The translations under genes were made by a program, and so were the position numbers. Positions 8,877-16,772 of a DNA stretch of 35,841 nucleotides are shown here, piece by piece. This stretch comes from Salinicola peritrichatus. Lineage in GTDB: Bacteria > Pseudomonadota > Gammaproteobacteria > Pseudomonadales > Halomonadaceae. The notes beneath the pieces were generated by a model that searched no databases, had not been told where the DNA came from, and was given only the letters and a program-made list of their open reading frames with translations. Positions within the stretch are counted from its first letter, which is position 1; each line of letters starts with the position of its first letter. The stretch lies in the NCBI RefSeq assembly GCF_003206715.1, contig NZ_PZJU01000075.1, positions 32,499-68,339 of the forward strand. The letters run 5' to 3'.

Positions 8877-10178
8877 GTGCTGACCCTCAGCCTTGCAACC
8901 CTGTTCGCCCTGGCGCTGCTGCTCGGCGGCGGCGTGTGGATCGCCTTCGCCCTGCTCGGCACCGGCTGGATCGCGCTGACCGGCTTTTCCAGCTTCGAGG
9001 TCGGCCCCATCCTGGCCTCGGATTTCTGGGGCGCCAGCTACGGCTGGGATCTCACCGCCCTGCCGATGTTCGTATGGATGGGTGAAGTTCTGTTCCGCTC
9101 CGGACTCGCCGATAACATGTTTCGTGCGCTGTCGCCCTGGCTCAACCGTCTGCCCGGCCGGCTGCTGCACTCGAACATTATCGGCAGCGGCCTGTTCGCC
9201 GCCGTCTGCGGCTCCTCCGCCGCCACCTGTGCCACGGTAGGCAAGATGACGCTGCCGGAACTCGAGCGCCGCGGCTACAGCGAAACCCTGGCGATCGGCA
9301 CGCTCGCCAGTGCGTCCACCCTCGGCCTGCTGATTCCGCCGTCGATCATGATGATCGTCTACGGCGTGGTCACCGAGCAGTCGATCTCGCGATTGTTCAT
9401 GGCTGGCATCGGCCCCGGCCTGCTGCTGCTGGCGCTGTTCATGGTCTATCTGGTGATCTGGTCACTGACGGCCGGCAAGCGCGGTGGCGCCGGCCAGGCC
9501 GAGCCGGCGATGCCATTCGTCGACAAGCTCAGGAATAGCTGGCGCCTGATTCCGTTGCTGCTGCTGATCGGCGGTATTCTCGGCAGCATCTACGGTGGCG
9601 TCGCCTCGCCGACGGAAGCCGCCGCCGTCGGTGTGGTGCTGTCGATGTTGATCGCCCGCTGGAACGGTCATTTCGACAAGTCGATCTTTCTGGAGTCGAT
9701 GTTCGCCGGGCTACGCACCTCGTGCATGATCGCCTTCATCATCGCCGGCGCCTCCTTTCTCTCCTCGGCGATGAGTTTCACCCAGCTGCCGACCCAACTG
9801 GCCAGCGCCATCGCCGCCATGGGGCTTTCGCCCAATGTACTGCTGATCGTGCTGACGCTGTTCCTGCTGGTACTGGGCTGTTTCCTCGACGGTATCTCGC
9901 TGATCCTGCTGGTGACGTCGATTATCATGCCGCTGATCAACGCCGCCGGCATCGACCCGATCTGGTTCGGCATCTATCTGGTGATCGTGGTGGAGATTTC
10001 GCAGATCACGCCGCCGGTGGGCTTCAACTTGTTCGTGATCCAGGGGCTCACCGGCAAGAACATATTCACCATCGCCAAGGCGACGCTGCCGTTCTTCCTG
10101 CTGATGCTGGTGGCGATCGTGCTGATGCGCGCCTTTCCGGAGATCGTGCTGTACCTGCCGCAGGCGATGAATCGCTGA
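8877..10178 (+). CDS. TRAP transporter large permease (DctM family)
   Basis: A 433-residue membrane protein of full family length with roughly a dozen hydrophobic segments. The DctM signatures CGSSAATCATVGKMTLPELE, GTLASASTLGLLIPPSIMMI and YGVVTEQSISRLFMAGIGPG are present. It is the sodium-coupled channel subunit of the transporter. It starts with GTG at 8877 (GTG-CTG-ACC), preceded by GAGG about ten bases upstream; no nearby ATG is in frame. It is the last gene of the LysR-dctP-dctQ-dctM set. About 110 bp separate it from the toxin-antitoxin genes, and no strong terminator is seen there. Confidence 0.9.
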   Translation: MLTLSLATLFALALLLGGGVWIAFALLGTGWIALTGFSSFEVGPILASDFWGASYGWDLTALPMFVWMGEVLFRSGLADNMFRALSPWLNRLPGRLLHSNIIGSGLFAAVCGSSAATCATVGKMTLPELERRGYSETLAIGTLASASTLGLLIPPSIMMIVYGVVTEQSISRLFMAGIGPGLLLLALFMVYLVIWSLTAGKRGGAGQAEPAMPFVDKLRNSWRLIPLLLLIGGILGSIYGGVASPTEAAAVGVVLSMLIARWNGHFDKSIFLESMFAGLRTSCMIAFIIAGASFLSSAMSFTQLPTQLASAIAAMGLSPNVLLIVLTLFLLVLGCFLDGISLILLVTSIIMPLINAAGIDPIWFGIYLVIVVEISQITPPVGFNLFVIQGLTGKNIFTIAKATLPFFLLMLVAIVLMRAFPEIVLYLPQAMNR

Positions 10179-10287
10179 AACCGCAGCTGCGAAAAGCTGA
10201 ACTTGTGCGACAGCGGCAGAAGGCCCGATTTGATAATAGTTGATAAACAGCCTAACTTGGCCGTATAGCCAGATAGGAGCTTGAACG

Positions 10288-10545
10288 ATGATCAGCGCAG
10301 AATTGGGCAAACAGCTGGAAGCCTATATACAGCAGCTTGTGGAGACCGGGCGCTATGGCTCCAAAAGCGAGGTGCTGCGCGAAGGCATCCGCCTGGTGCA
10401 GGATCGGGAAACACGCCTTGCCGCGCTCGATGCATCAATCGCGCGAGGCCTCGCCGACGTTGAGGCTGGACGTACAGTGCCAGCGGGTGATGTGTTCAAG
10501 CGACTGGAAGACAAATACAGGGCGATGGCCGAAAAGTCGGCATGA
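10288..10545 (+). CDS. parD: ParD-type antitoxin (ribbon-helix-helix)
   Basis: An 85-residue protein. The N-terminal ribbon-helix-helix reads MISAELGKQLEAYIQQLVET, GRYGSKSEVLREGIRLVQDR; the YGSKSEVLREGIRL core is diagnostic of ParD/CopG-like antitoxins. The C-terminal part (ARGLADVEAGRTVPAGDVFK) is the flexible tail that wraps the toxin. AGGAG lies ten bases before the ATG. The stop overlaps the toxin start by four bases (ATGA). ParD normally represses its own promoter as a complex with ParE; the 110 bp upstream contain AT-rich promoter-like sequence (tttgataatagttgat). Confidence 0.88.
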   Translation: MISAELGKQLEAYIQQLVETGRYGSKSEVLREGIRLVQDRETRLAALDASIARGLADVEAGRTVPAGDVFKRLEDKYRAMAEKSA

Positions 10546-10847
10546 TCGTCCACCTCACGGCTGAAGCGGAAAGCGATCTAGAGCAAATCGGTGATTACAT
10601 CGCGCAGGATAACCCGAAACGGGCGCTGTCGTTTGTGCTGGAGCTGCGCGACAAGTGCTTGAGCTTAGCGGATGCGCCTTATGGATTGCCCTTGGGGCCT
10701 CGATATGGGCACTATGGCATCCGTCATTGGGTCTATGGCAACTACCTGATTTTTTACCACGTAGACGTAGAAAACGACCGTGTGGTGGTTGTCCACGTCC
10801 TGCACGGCGCAAGAGACTTCGCCAAGCTCTTGTTTGACGAGGATTGA
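10542..10847 (+). CDS. parE: ParE-type toxin (RelE/ParE superfamily)
   Basis: A 101-residue basic protein. Family features are MIVHLTAEAESDLEQIGDYI at the N-terminus, RHWVYGNYLIFYHVD near 65-80 and VVHVLHGARDFAKLL at the C-terminus, the classic ParE ending. ParE toxins poison DNA gyrase and are held inactive by ParD. It is complete and coupled to the antitoxin by a 4-base overlap. The pair sits alone between the TRAP operon and the sugar genes, as is usual for chromosomal toxin-antitoxin cassettes. Confidence 0.88.
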   Translation: MIVHLTAEAESDLEQIGDYIAQDNPKRALSFVLELRDKCLSLADAPYGLPLGPRYGHYGIRHWVYGNYLIFYHVDVENDRVVVVHVLHGARDFAKLLFDED

Positions 10848-10913
10848 CTGATGGCCGATGTCGGCAGCCATTCAGATCTATTGCGACAACTTCGCTGGTG
10901 TTTTTCGTACCTT

Positions 10914-10947
10914 GTAGCTCGTAGCTCGTAGCTCGTAGCTCGTAGCC
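10914..10947. repeat. 7-bp tandem repeat (gtagctc, four copies plus a partial fifth)
   Basis: The unit gtagctc occurs four times without mismatch at 10914-10941, followed by gtagcc. It sits between the convergent ends of the toxin gene and the dehydrogenase gene, so it does not touch a reading frame. Copy number is likely to vary by strand slippage. Confidence 0.85.
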
Positions 10948-10953
10948 TTCAGG

Positions 10954-11883
10954 CTATTCGACGAAATCCTCCACCGTGTGGCGATAGCCCAGCATCAGGG
11001 CATCGGCCACATGGCGCAGCGGGCTGACATCGACGTCGGACTGGCCCTTGCCGATCAGCCCGGCGAAACGCGCGTAGAGTCCCGCGTACTCGGCGTCCGG
11101 CCCTTCCTCCTGCAGCTCGCCGTCGATCGACATGCGGCTGCCGCCTTCGGCAAGCGTCAGGCGGCCGTCGTCGGTCTCGACGTGGATATCCCAGATCGGC
11201 GGCGTGCCGGTCTGACGAAAATCGAACTCGGCATGAATCGGCACATTGACGCCGTCGACGAAATCGAGCGAAGCGGCGATCGGTGTCTGGCAGTTGCCGG
11301 GAACCTGCAGCTGCGCGGCGGTAAGGTGGAAGGCGCGCGGCAGGATCGCGGTGGCGATCGACAGTGCGTTGATGCCGGGGTCGAACACGCCCATGCCGCC
11401 CGGCTGCCAGATCCAGTCCTGCCCCGGATGCCAGACGCGCACGTCCTCCTTCCATTCGATATCGACCCGCCGGATCTTGCGCGTCGTCAGCCAGCGTCGC
11501 GCCGGCGCCACGCAGTGGGCATGGCGCGAGTGCCAGCTGGCGAACAGCGTCACGCCGCTGCGGTGGGCGTCCTCGCGCAGCGTCTCGATCTCGGCCAGTG
11601 TCGCGCCGGGCGGTTTTTCCAGCATCACGTGCTTGCCGTGGGCCATGGCCAGCCTGGCCTGGGCAGTACGTACGCTGGCGGGCGTGCACAGCGAGACCGC
11701 ATCGACCGTCGGCCCGTGCTCGAGCAATTCCTCCAGGGTGGCGAAATTGGCCACCCTGGGAACGGAAGCGTTGCGGCTGGCCACGGCAACCAGACGATAC
11801 GCGGTATTTCCTTCGATGGCGGGATGGTGCTGGTCACGGGCGATCTTGCCGTAACCGACGATCGCAAGACGAATGACGTCCAT
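10954..11883 (-). CDS. Gfo/Idh/MocA oxidoreductase, D-galactose/L-arabinose 1-dehydrogenase-like
   Basis: A 309-residue NAD(P)-dependent sugar dehydrogenase. The Rossmann motif is VGYGKIA at 9-15. The family active site shows as EKPPG at 89-93 (Lys90) and FDPGINALS at 167-175 (Asp168, Asn172). The stretch WKEDVRVWHPGQDWIWQPGG is characteristic of the 1-dehydrogenases that oxidise D-galactose or L-arabinose to the lactone in oxidative, non-phosphorylating pathways. ATG 11883 is chosen over the longer frame because AAGGA precedes it and the Rossmann strand starts at once. The neighbouring SGLT-type symporter lies 36 bp upstream on the same strand, which fits sugar uptake followed by oxidation. 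Confidence 0.82.
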   Translation of the reverse strand: MDVIRLAIVGYGKIARDQHHPAIEGNTAYRLVAVASRNASVPRVANFATLEELLEHGPTVDAVSLCTPASVRTAQARLAMAHGKHVMLEKPPGATLAEIETLREDAHRSGVTLFASWHSRHAHCVAPARRWLTTRKIRRVDIEWKEDVRVWHPGQDWIWQPGGMGVFDPGINALSIATAILPRAFHLTAAQLQVPGNCQTPIAASLDFVDGVNVPIHAEFDFRQTGTPPIWDIHVETDDGRLTLAEGGSRMSIDGELQEEGPDAEYAGLYARFAGLIGKGQSDVDVSPLRHVADALMLGYRHTVEDFVE

Positions 11884-11919
11884 GGCAGGGTCCTTGGCGG
11901 TGTCCGGTAGCAACCGGAC

Positions 11920-13479
11920 TCAACGCAATACGTAGATGATGACGGCGGTGAGCACCGAGACGATGGCGATGCCGATCATGACATCCTGCGGCACCCGCTC
12001 CAATCCTTGCTTGGCAATCACCGCGATGCGGGCGTCCTCACTCGACGGCCGATCGGCGTCGCCCAGGCGCCCCATCCACAACCAGGTGAACAAGGCGGTG
12101 GCCAGGCACAGAATACCGCCAATGATGGTGAAATGGATCGGCAGGATGCCGGTCTCCACCAGCACGAACAGGATCGCGCTGAGCACGTGGCCACTGGCCA
12201 GGCCACGCAGCGCCGCCGAAGGACCGAGCGACTTCACCCACAGCCCCATCAGGAAGGTCGCCACCAGCGGCGAGGCGACGAAGGCGAAGACCTGCTGCAG
12301 GTAGGCCCAGAGCCCCGAGAAGTACTGGATCATCGGCCCCCAGAGCGCCGCGACCGCAGCCAGGATGAAGGTGCAGATGCGCCCCCACTTGGCCAGTTGG
12401 GCGTCACTGAGATCGGGTTTGGCCGGCTTGATGAAATCGAGCGTCAACAGCGTCGCCGAGGAGTTGAGCGTCGAAGAGAGCGTCGACATCAGCGCGGCGA
12501 TCAGTCCCGCCAGGATCAGTCCGGTGAGTCCCGTTGGCGTGAATTCCTGAACCATCCGCGGATAGACCTGATCGGGATGTTCCAGCCCCGGCAGCAGCGG
12601 CACGACCATGGCGCCGGGAATGGTCATGATGAAGATCGGCAACAGCTTCAACGCGGCGGCAAAGATCGAGGCCCGGCCGGCAGCGGCGATGTCGCGTGCC
12701 CCGAGCAGCCGCTGGACCACGTACTGGTTCATGGTCCAGTAGTAGAAGCCGACGATCGGCACCCCGGTCAACAGCCCCAGCCAGGGCACGCTGGGATCGT
12801 CCAGCGGCCGGATCAGCGAGAGCTTCTCCGGGCTGACGGCCTCCTTCACGTTCGCCCAGCTATAGTCGAAATGGCCGAAGATAATCCAGGTCATCGCCGC
12901 CGAACCGCCGATCAACACGATCGCCTGCATCACATCGGTATAGACCACGGCGCGTAGCCCGCCGGTGGCGGTATAGAGACTGGTGAACAGCGCCAGCAGC
13001 GCGCAGACCTCCCACAGATTGGTACCCGGAATGAAGGTGGTCACGATCAGGCCACCGGCGTAGAGAGTGCCGGCGGTATCCAGGATGATCGAGAGAAACA
13101 GCGTGATCACCGACAGGTACTTGCGCAGGCGGGAATCGAAGCGCCGCTCCATCAATTCCGGCATGGTGGTGATCCTGGCCCGCATCAGCACCGGCAGCAC
13201 GAAGATGGCGGTGAACATCAGCACCACACCGGCCATCCATTCGTAGTTGGCGGCGGAGATACCGTGCTGATAGGCAGCACCGGGCAGGCCGATCAGCGTA
13301 TCCGAGGAGATGTTCGAGGCGAACAGCGAAAAACCGATCGCCATCGGCCCGAGGGTGCGGCCGGCCAGAAAGAGTTCGTCGGGTGTCGTTTTCCCACGCG
13401 CCGTCTTGAAGCCGATGAACGTGACGATCACGAAGTAGGCGACGATGACGGCAAAATCCCAGAATTGAAGGTCTTCCAT
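11920..13479 (-). CDS. Sodium:solute symporter (SSS family, SGLT-like)
   Basis: A 519-residue membrane protein with about 13-14 hydrophobic segments. It has FSLFASNISSDTLIGLPGAA in the first unwound helix region, TGGLRAVVYTDVMQ, GFYYWTMNQYVVQRLLGARD, and ALMSTLSSTLNSSATLLTLD, whose paired serines belong to the Na+ site of LeuT-fold symporters. These patterns are closest to the SGLT branch that carries galactose or glucose. With the dehydrogenase that follows 36 bp downstream it forms a probable operon. The start has only a weak ribosome-binding site (ACGGACTC). The 255 bp upstream hold an AT-rich patch (gaaaatatatttc) on a GC-rich background, probably its promoter. Confidence 0.85.
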   Translation of the reverse strand: MEDLQFWDFAVIVAYFVIVTFIGFKTARGKTTPDELFLAGRTLGPMAIGFSLFASNISSDTLIGLPGAAYQHGISAANYEWMAGVVLMFTAIFVLPVLMRARITTMPELMERRFDSRLRKYLSVITLFLSIILDTAGTLYAGGLIVTTFIPGTNLWEVCALLALFTSLYTATGGLRAVVYTDVMQAIVLIGGSAAMTWIIFGHFDYSWANVKEAVSPEKLSLIRPLDDPSVPWLGLLTGVPIVGFYYWTMNQYVVQRLLGARDIAAAGRASIFAAALKLLPIFIMTIPGAMVVPLLPGLEHPDQVYPRMVQEFTPTGLTGLILAGLIAALMSTLSSTLNSSATLLTLDFIKPAKPDLSDAQLAKWGRICTFILAAVAALWGPMIQYFSGLWAYLQQVFAFVASPLVATFLMGLWVKSLGPSAALRGLASGHVLSAILFVLVETGILPIHFTIIGGILCLATALFTWLWMGRLGDADRPSSEDARIAVIAKQGLERVPQDVMIGIAIVSVLTAVIIYVLR

Positions 13480-13634
13480 GAGTCCGTTCGCTGTCGATAT
13501 TGGGTTGTTGTGGCAAGCGATACCGCGCGTTCATGTGCCCGGCAATGAACCGGAATTGGCCCAAACGATTATCAGACTAGCTAGCGTGAAAATATATTTC
13601 CATTTCGAGACAGTGAGTTGCGCCGACAGCGCCC

Positions 13635-13666
13635 AAAAAATACGGCCACCCCGTTCGAGGTGACCG
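13635..13666 (-). terminator. Rho-independent terminator of the aminotransferase/dehydrogenase operon
   Basis: Read on the minus strand, cggtcacc pairs with ggtggccg (13666-13659 with 13650-13643, one G-U pair) around an 8-base loop and is followed by TA and six T (complement of 13635-13640). It lies about 70 bases after the stop of the FAD/Fe-S dehydrogenase gene, in the right orientation to end that transcript before the symporter promoter. Confidence 0.7.
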
Positions 13667-13734
13667 ACGTTAAATGGCTCTGGTGACAACGAAAAGGCGG
13701 CGAGCGTGCCCGCAGCCCGCGTACGACTAAAGTT

Positions 13735-16700
13735 CTAGCCTCGATCCGCCAACGCGGCTTCCAGCACGCGCGCCACATGCAGCGCCTCGCGCCCGGCGCC
13801 GTCGAGAATCTGGTGTCGGCAGCTGGTGCCGTCGGCGACGATCCAGGCACGCTCTCCGGCTTCTCGCACCGCCGGCAACAATGCCAGTTCGGCCATGCGT
13901 TGCGAGGCTTCGATGTGTTCCGCCTCGTAGCCGAAGCTACCGGCCATGCCACAGCACGAGGAGACGATTGGTTCGACTTCCAGTTCGGGTATCCAGTTCA
14001 GCACCGTCATCACCGGCGTGAACGCATCGAAGGCTTTCTGGTGGCAATGTCCATGCACCTTGGCCTGGGACACGGCGAGCGGCTGCAACTCGAGCGCCAG
14101 CCGGCCAGCACGCTGTTCCGCCACCAGGAACTCCTCGAACAGCATCGCGGCATCGGCCAAGCGTTCGGCCTCCTCGCCGAAGCCGTAGTGCAGGAATTCG
14201 TCGCGCAGGGTCAGCAGGCATGAGGGTTCCAGCCCGACGATCTTCACGCCGCGCTCGACATAGGGCATCAGCGTATCGAGGGTGCGGCGCGCTTCCTGCT
14301 TGGCGCGGTCGACGCGTCCGGCGGCCAGATAGGTTCGCCCGCAGCAAAGCGGCCGTTCACCGGCGCGTCCATTGAAATGGACCCGGTAGCCGGCGGCTTC
14401 CAGCACCCGCCGGGCGGCGCGCGCGTTGTCGGCCTCGAAATAGTTGTTGAAGGTATCGACGAACAGCACCACCTCCCCTGCCGTGGCCGAGGCAGGCGAT
14501 TCGTGCCGTGCCGCACGCAGATAGTCGCCGCTGAATACCGGCAGCGAACGCGCCTCGGCGAATCCCAGCGCGCGCTTGGCCCGCCCGCCGAGCCACGCCA
14601 CACGCTCCAGTCGGGCAGCCATTCCGCCGACGTGACGCATCCAGGGCGCATAGCGCGGCAGTTCGGAGACGAGCTTGTCGCGCCAGGCCAGGCCGCGCTC
14701 CCGCACCCGGGCGGCCCGCGCCTCGATCTTGAACTTGGCCACGTCGACCCCGGTCGGGCAGTCGCGCTTGCAGCCCTTGCAGGAGACGCACAGGTCCAGG
14801 GTCTCGGCGACCTCGTCGCTGGCCAGCCCCCGCTCGCCGACCTGCCCGGACAGCACCAGCCGCAGCGTGTTGGCGCGCCCCCTTGTCAGGTGGCGCTCGT
14901 CGCGGCTGATGCGGTAGCTCGGGCACATGGTGCCGGCATCGAACTTGCGGCAGTGGCCGTTGTTGTTGCACATCTCCACCGCCTTGGCCAGGCCGTGGGC
15001 GGGGTCGCCGCCGCTGCCGGGTTCGCCCTGCTCGCCGCTGAGCGGATCGCGGGTGACGTTCCAGGCCGACCAGTCGAGTTCGGTGGCCACCGGAATGATC
15101 TGGTAGTCGCTGGGGAAGCGGAACAGACGCGCGTCGTCCATCTTCGGCGTATCGACGATCTTGTTGGGGTTGAAGCGGTTGTCGGGGTCGAACAATTGCT
15201 TGATCTCGCCGAAGGCGGCGTTGAGTTCGGCGCCGAACTGCCACGCCACCCACTCGCCACGGCAGATGCCGTCGCCGTGCTCGCCGGAATAAGCGCCCTT
15301 GTAGCGGCGTACCAGCTCGGCCGCCTCCTCGGCGATGGCGCGCATCTTGGCGGCGCCGTCGCGGCGCATGTCGAGGATCGGCCGCACGTGCAGAGTGCCG
15401 ACACTGGCGTGGGCATACCAGGTGCCCTCGGTGCCGTGGCGGTGGAACACTTCGGTCAATCGATCGGTGTACTCGGCGAGATGCTCCAGCGGCACGGCGC
15501 AATCTTCGATGAACGAGACCGGCTTGCCGTCGCCCTTCATGCTCATCATGATGTTGAGCCCGGCCTTGCGTACGTTCCACAGTGCCGACTGCTCCGCGCC
15601 GGTGGTTAGACCGACCACGCTGTCGGGCAGGCCGAGATCCCCCATCAGCGCCTCGAGGCGTTCGAGCTGGGCCAACTGCGCATCGCGATCCTCGCCGGCG
15701 AACTCCACCAGCAGCAGCGCATCCGGACGTCCGATCAACGACTTCTCCACCGTCGGCCGGAATGCCGGATTCTCCAGCGCGAGCTCGATCATGGTGCGGT
15801 CGACCAGCTCCACCGCGGCCGGTCCCAGCTTGACGATGTGCTGGGTCATGTCCATCGCTCGATGGAAGGACGGGAAGTTGACCACGCCGAGCACCTTGTG
15901 CACCGGCAGCGGCGAGAGATTGAGCTTGAGCCGGCGGGTGAAGGCCAGCGTGCCTTCGGAGCCGATCAGCAGATGGGCCAGATTGGGGCGCCCGGCGGGG
16001 TCGTACGCAATGGGATTGCGGCAATCGAACAGGTCCAGATTGTAGCCACCGACCCGACGCAGCACCTGCGGATAGTGCTCGCGGATCGCTGCAGCCTCGC
16101 GCTCCGCGATCGCGGCGACCGATGTCGCGAGGCTCGCCAGGCGCGTGCCCGGCGCGATCTCGTCGACCCAGCCGATGTGCGTCTCGCTGCCATCGGCCAG
16201 CGTCGCGTCCAGCCCCAGCACGTTGTGCACCATGTTGCCGTAGCGAATCGAACGCGTGCCGCAGGAGTTGTTGCCGGCCATCCCACCCAGGGTGCACTGC
16301 GCCGAGGTCGAGACGTCGACCGGGAACCATAGTCCATGGGGCTTGAGCCAGGCGTTGAGGTGATCGAGCACCACGCCGGGCTCGACCGTGACGGTACGCG
16401 CCTCCAGATCGAGCTCGCCGATGCCGGTCAACCAGCGGCTGGTGTCGATCACCAGCGCCTCGTTGACGGTCTGGCCACACTGGCTGGTGCCGCCGCCGCG
16501 CGGCAGCACTGGCGCGCCGGCGTCGCGGGCGATCTCCAGCGCCAGCGCCAGATCCTCCTGATCCCGTGGCACCACCACGCCCAATGGCATGATCTGATAG
16601 ATCGACGCATCGGTGGCGTAGCGCCCACGCGATCCGGCATCGAAGGCGACCTCGCCGCGCAGCTCGCGTTTCAGCCGCGCCTCGAATTCGCTCATCGCGG

Positions 16701-16761
16701 CACTTCGCGGCTGGCGCGTCACTTTCTGCCGCGCAATGGGGCTCTTCGGCATCACGCTCAT
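13735..16761 (-). CDS. FAD-linked oxidase / Fe-S / CCG-domain dehydrogenase (YdiJ-like 2-hydroxyacid dehydrogenase)
   Basis: A 1008-residue three-part flavoprotein. A PCMH FAD domain (RGGGTSQCGQ at 88-97, GGMAGNNSCGTRS at 159-171) is followed by an FAD-oxidase C-terminal domain (GEHGDGICRGEW near 493-504). The iron-sulfur region comes next, with C598/C604/C613 (CNNNGHC..MCPSY) and C658/C661/C664/C668 (CVSCKGCKRDCP). The C-terminal heterodisulfide-reductase-like domain has CCG motifs at 806-808 and 936-938 and HGHCHQKA at 903-910. Such proteins oxidise D-2-hydroxy acids (D-lactate, D-2-hydroxyglutarate or glycolate-like) to 2-oxo acids and pass electrons on; the substrate here is unknown. ATG 16761 has AGGGGGA upstream. 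The gene starts 11 bp after the aminotransferase stop. Confidence 0.85.
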   Translation of the reverse strand: MSVMPKSPIARQKVTRQPRSAAMSEFEARLKRELRGEVAFDAGSRGRYATDASIYQIMPLGVVVPRDQEDLALALEIARDAGAPVLPRGGGTSQCGQTVNEALVIDTSRWLTGIGELDLEARTVTVEPGVVLDHLNAWLKPHGLWFPVDVSTSAQCTLGGMAGNNSCGTRSIRYGNMVHNVLGLDATLADGSETHIGWVDEIAPGTRLASLATSVAAIAEREAAAIREHYPQVLRRVGGYNLDLFDCRNPIAYDPAGRPNLAHLLIGSEGTLAFTRRLKLNLSPLPVHKVLGVVNFPSFHRAMDMTQHIVKLGPAAVELVDRTMIELALENPAFRPTVEKSLIGRPDALLLVEFAGEDRDAQLAQLERLEALMGDLGLPDSVVGLTTGAEQSALWNVRKAGLNIMMSMKGDGKPVSFIEDCAVPLEHLAEYTDRLTEVFHRHGTEGTWYAHASVGTLHVRPILDMRRDGAAKMRAIAEEAAELVRRYKGAYSGEHGDGICRGEWVAWQFGAELNAAFGEIKQLFDPDNRFNPNKIVDTPKMDDARLFRFPSDYQIIPVATELDWSAWNVTRDPLSGEQGEPGSGGDPAHGLAKAVEMCNNNGHCRKFDAGTMCPSYRISRDERHLTRGRANTLRLVLSGQVGERGLASDEVAETLDLCVSCKGCKRDCPTGVDVAKFKIEARAARVRERGLAWRDKLVSELPRYAPWMRHVGGMAARLERVAWLGGRAKRALGFAEARSLPVFSGDYLRAARHESPASATAGEVVLFVDTFNNYFEADNARAARRVLEAAGYRVHFNGRAGERPLCCGRTYLAAGRVDRAKQEARRTLDTLMPYVERGVKIVGLEPSCLLTLRDEFLHYGFGEEAERLADAAMLFEEFLVAEQRAGRLALELQPLAVSQAKVHGHCHQKAFDAFTPVMTVLNWIPELEVEPIVSSCCGMAGSFGYEAEHIEASQRMAELALLPAVREAGERAWIVADGTSCRHQILDGAGREALHVARVLEAALADRG

Positions 16762-16772
16762 GACGAGTCCCC

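Noticed and set aside
7191-9170. A 659-codon minus-strand open frame across the TRAP transporter genes.
   Set aside because: It lies opposite three clear TRAP genes, is rich in Gly/Gln/His/Arg without domain features, and is a typical antisense shadow of GC-rich coding DNA.
14357-16480. A 707-codon minus-strand frame overlapping the FAD/Fe-S dehydrogenase gene.
   Set aside because: It is the +1 shadow of the dehydrogenase gene, Arg/Gly-rich and without motifs, while the chosen frame has all expected FAD and Fe-S signatures.
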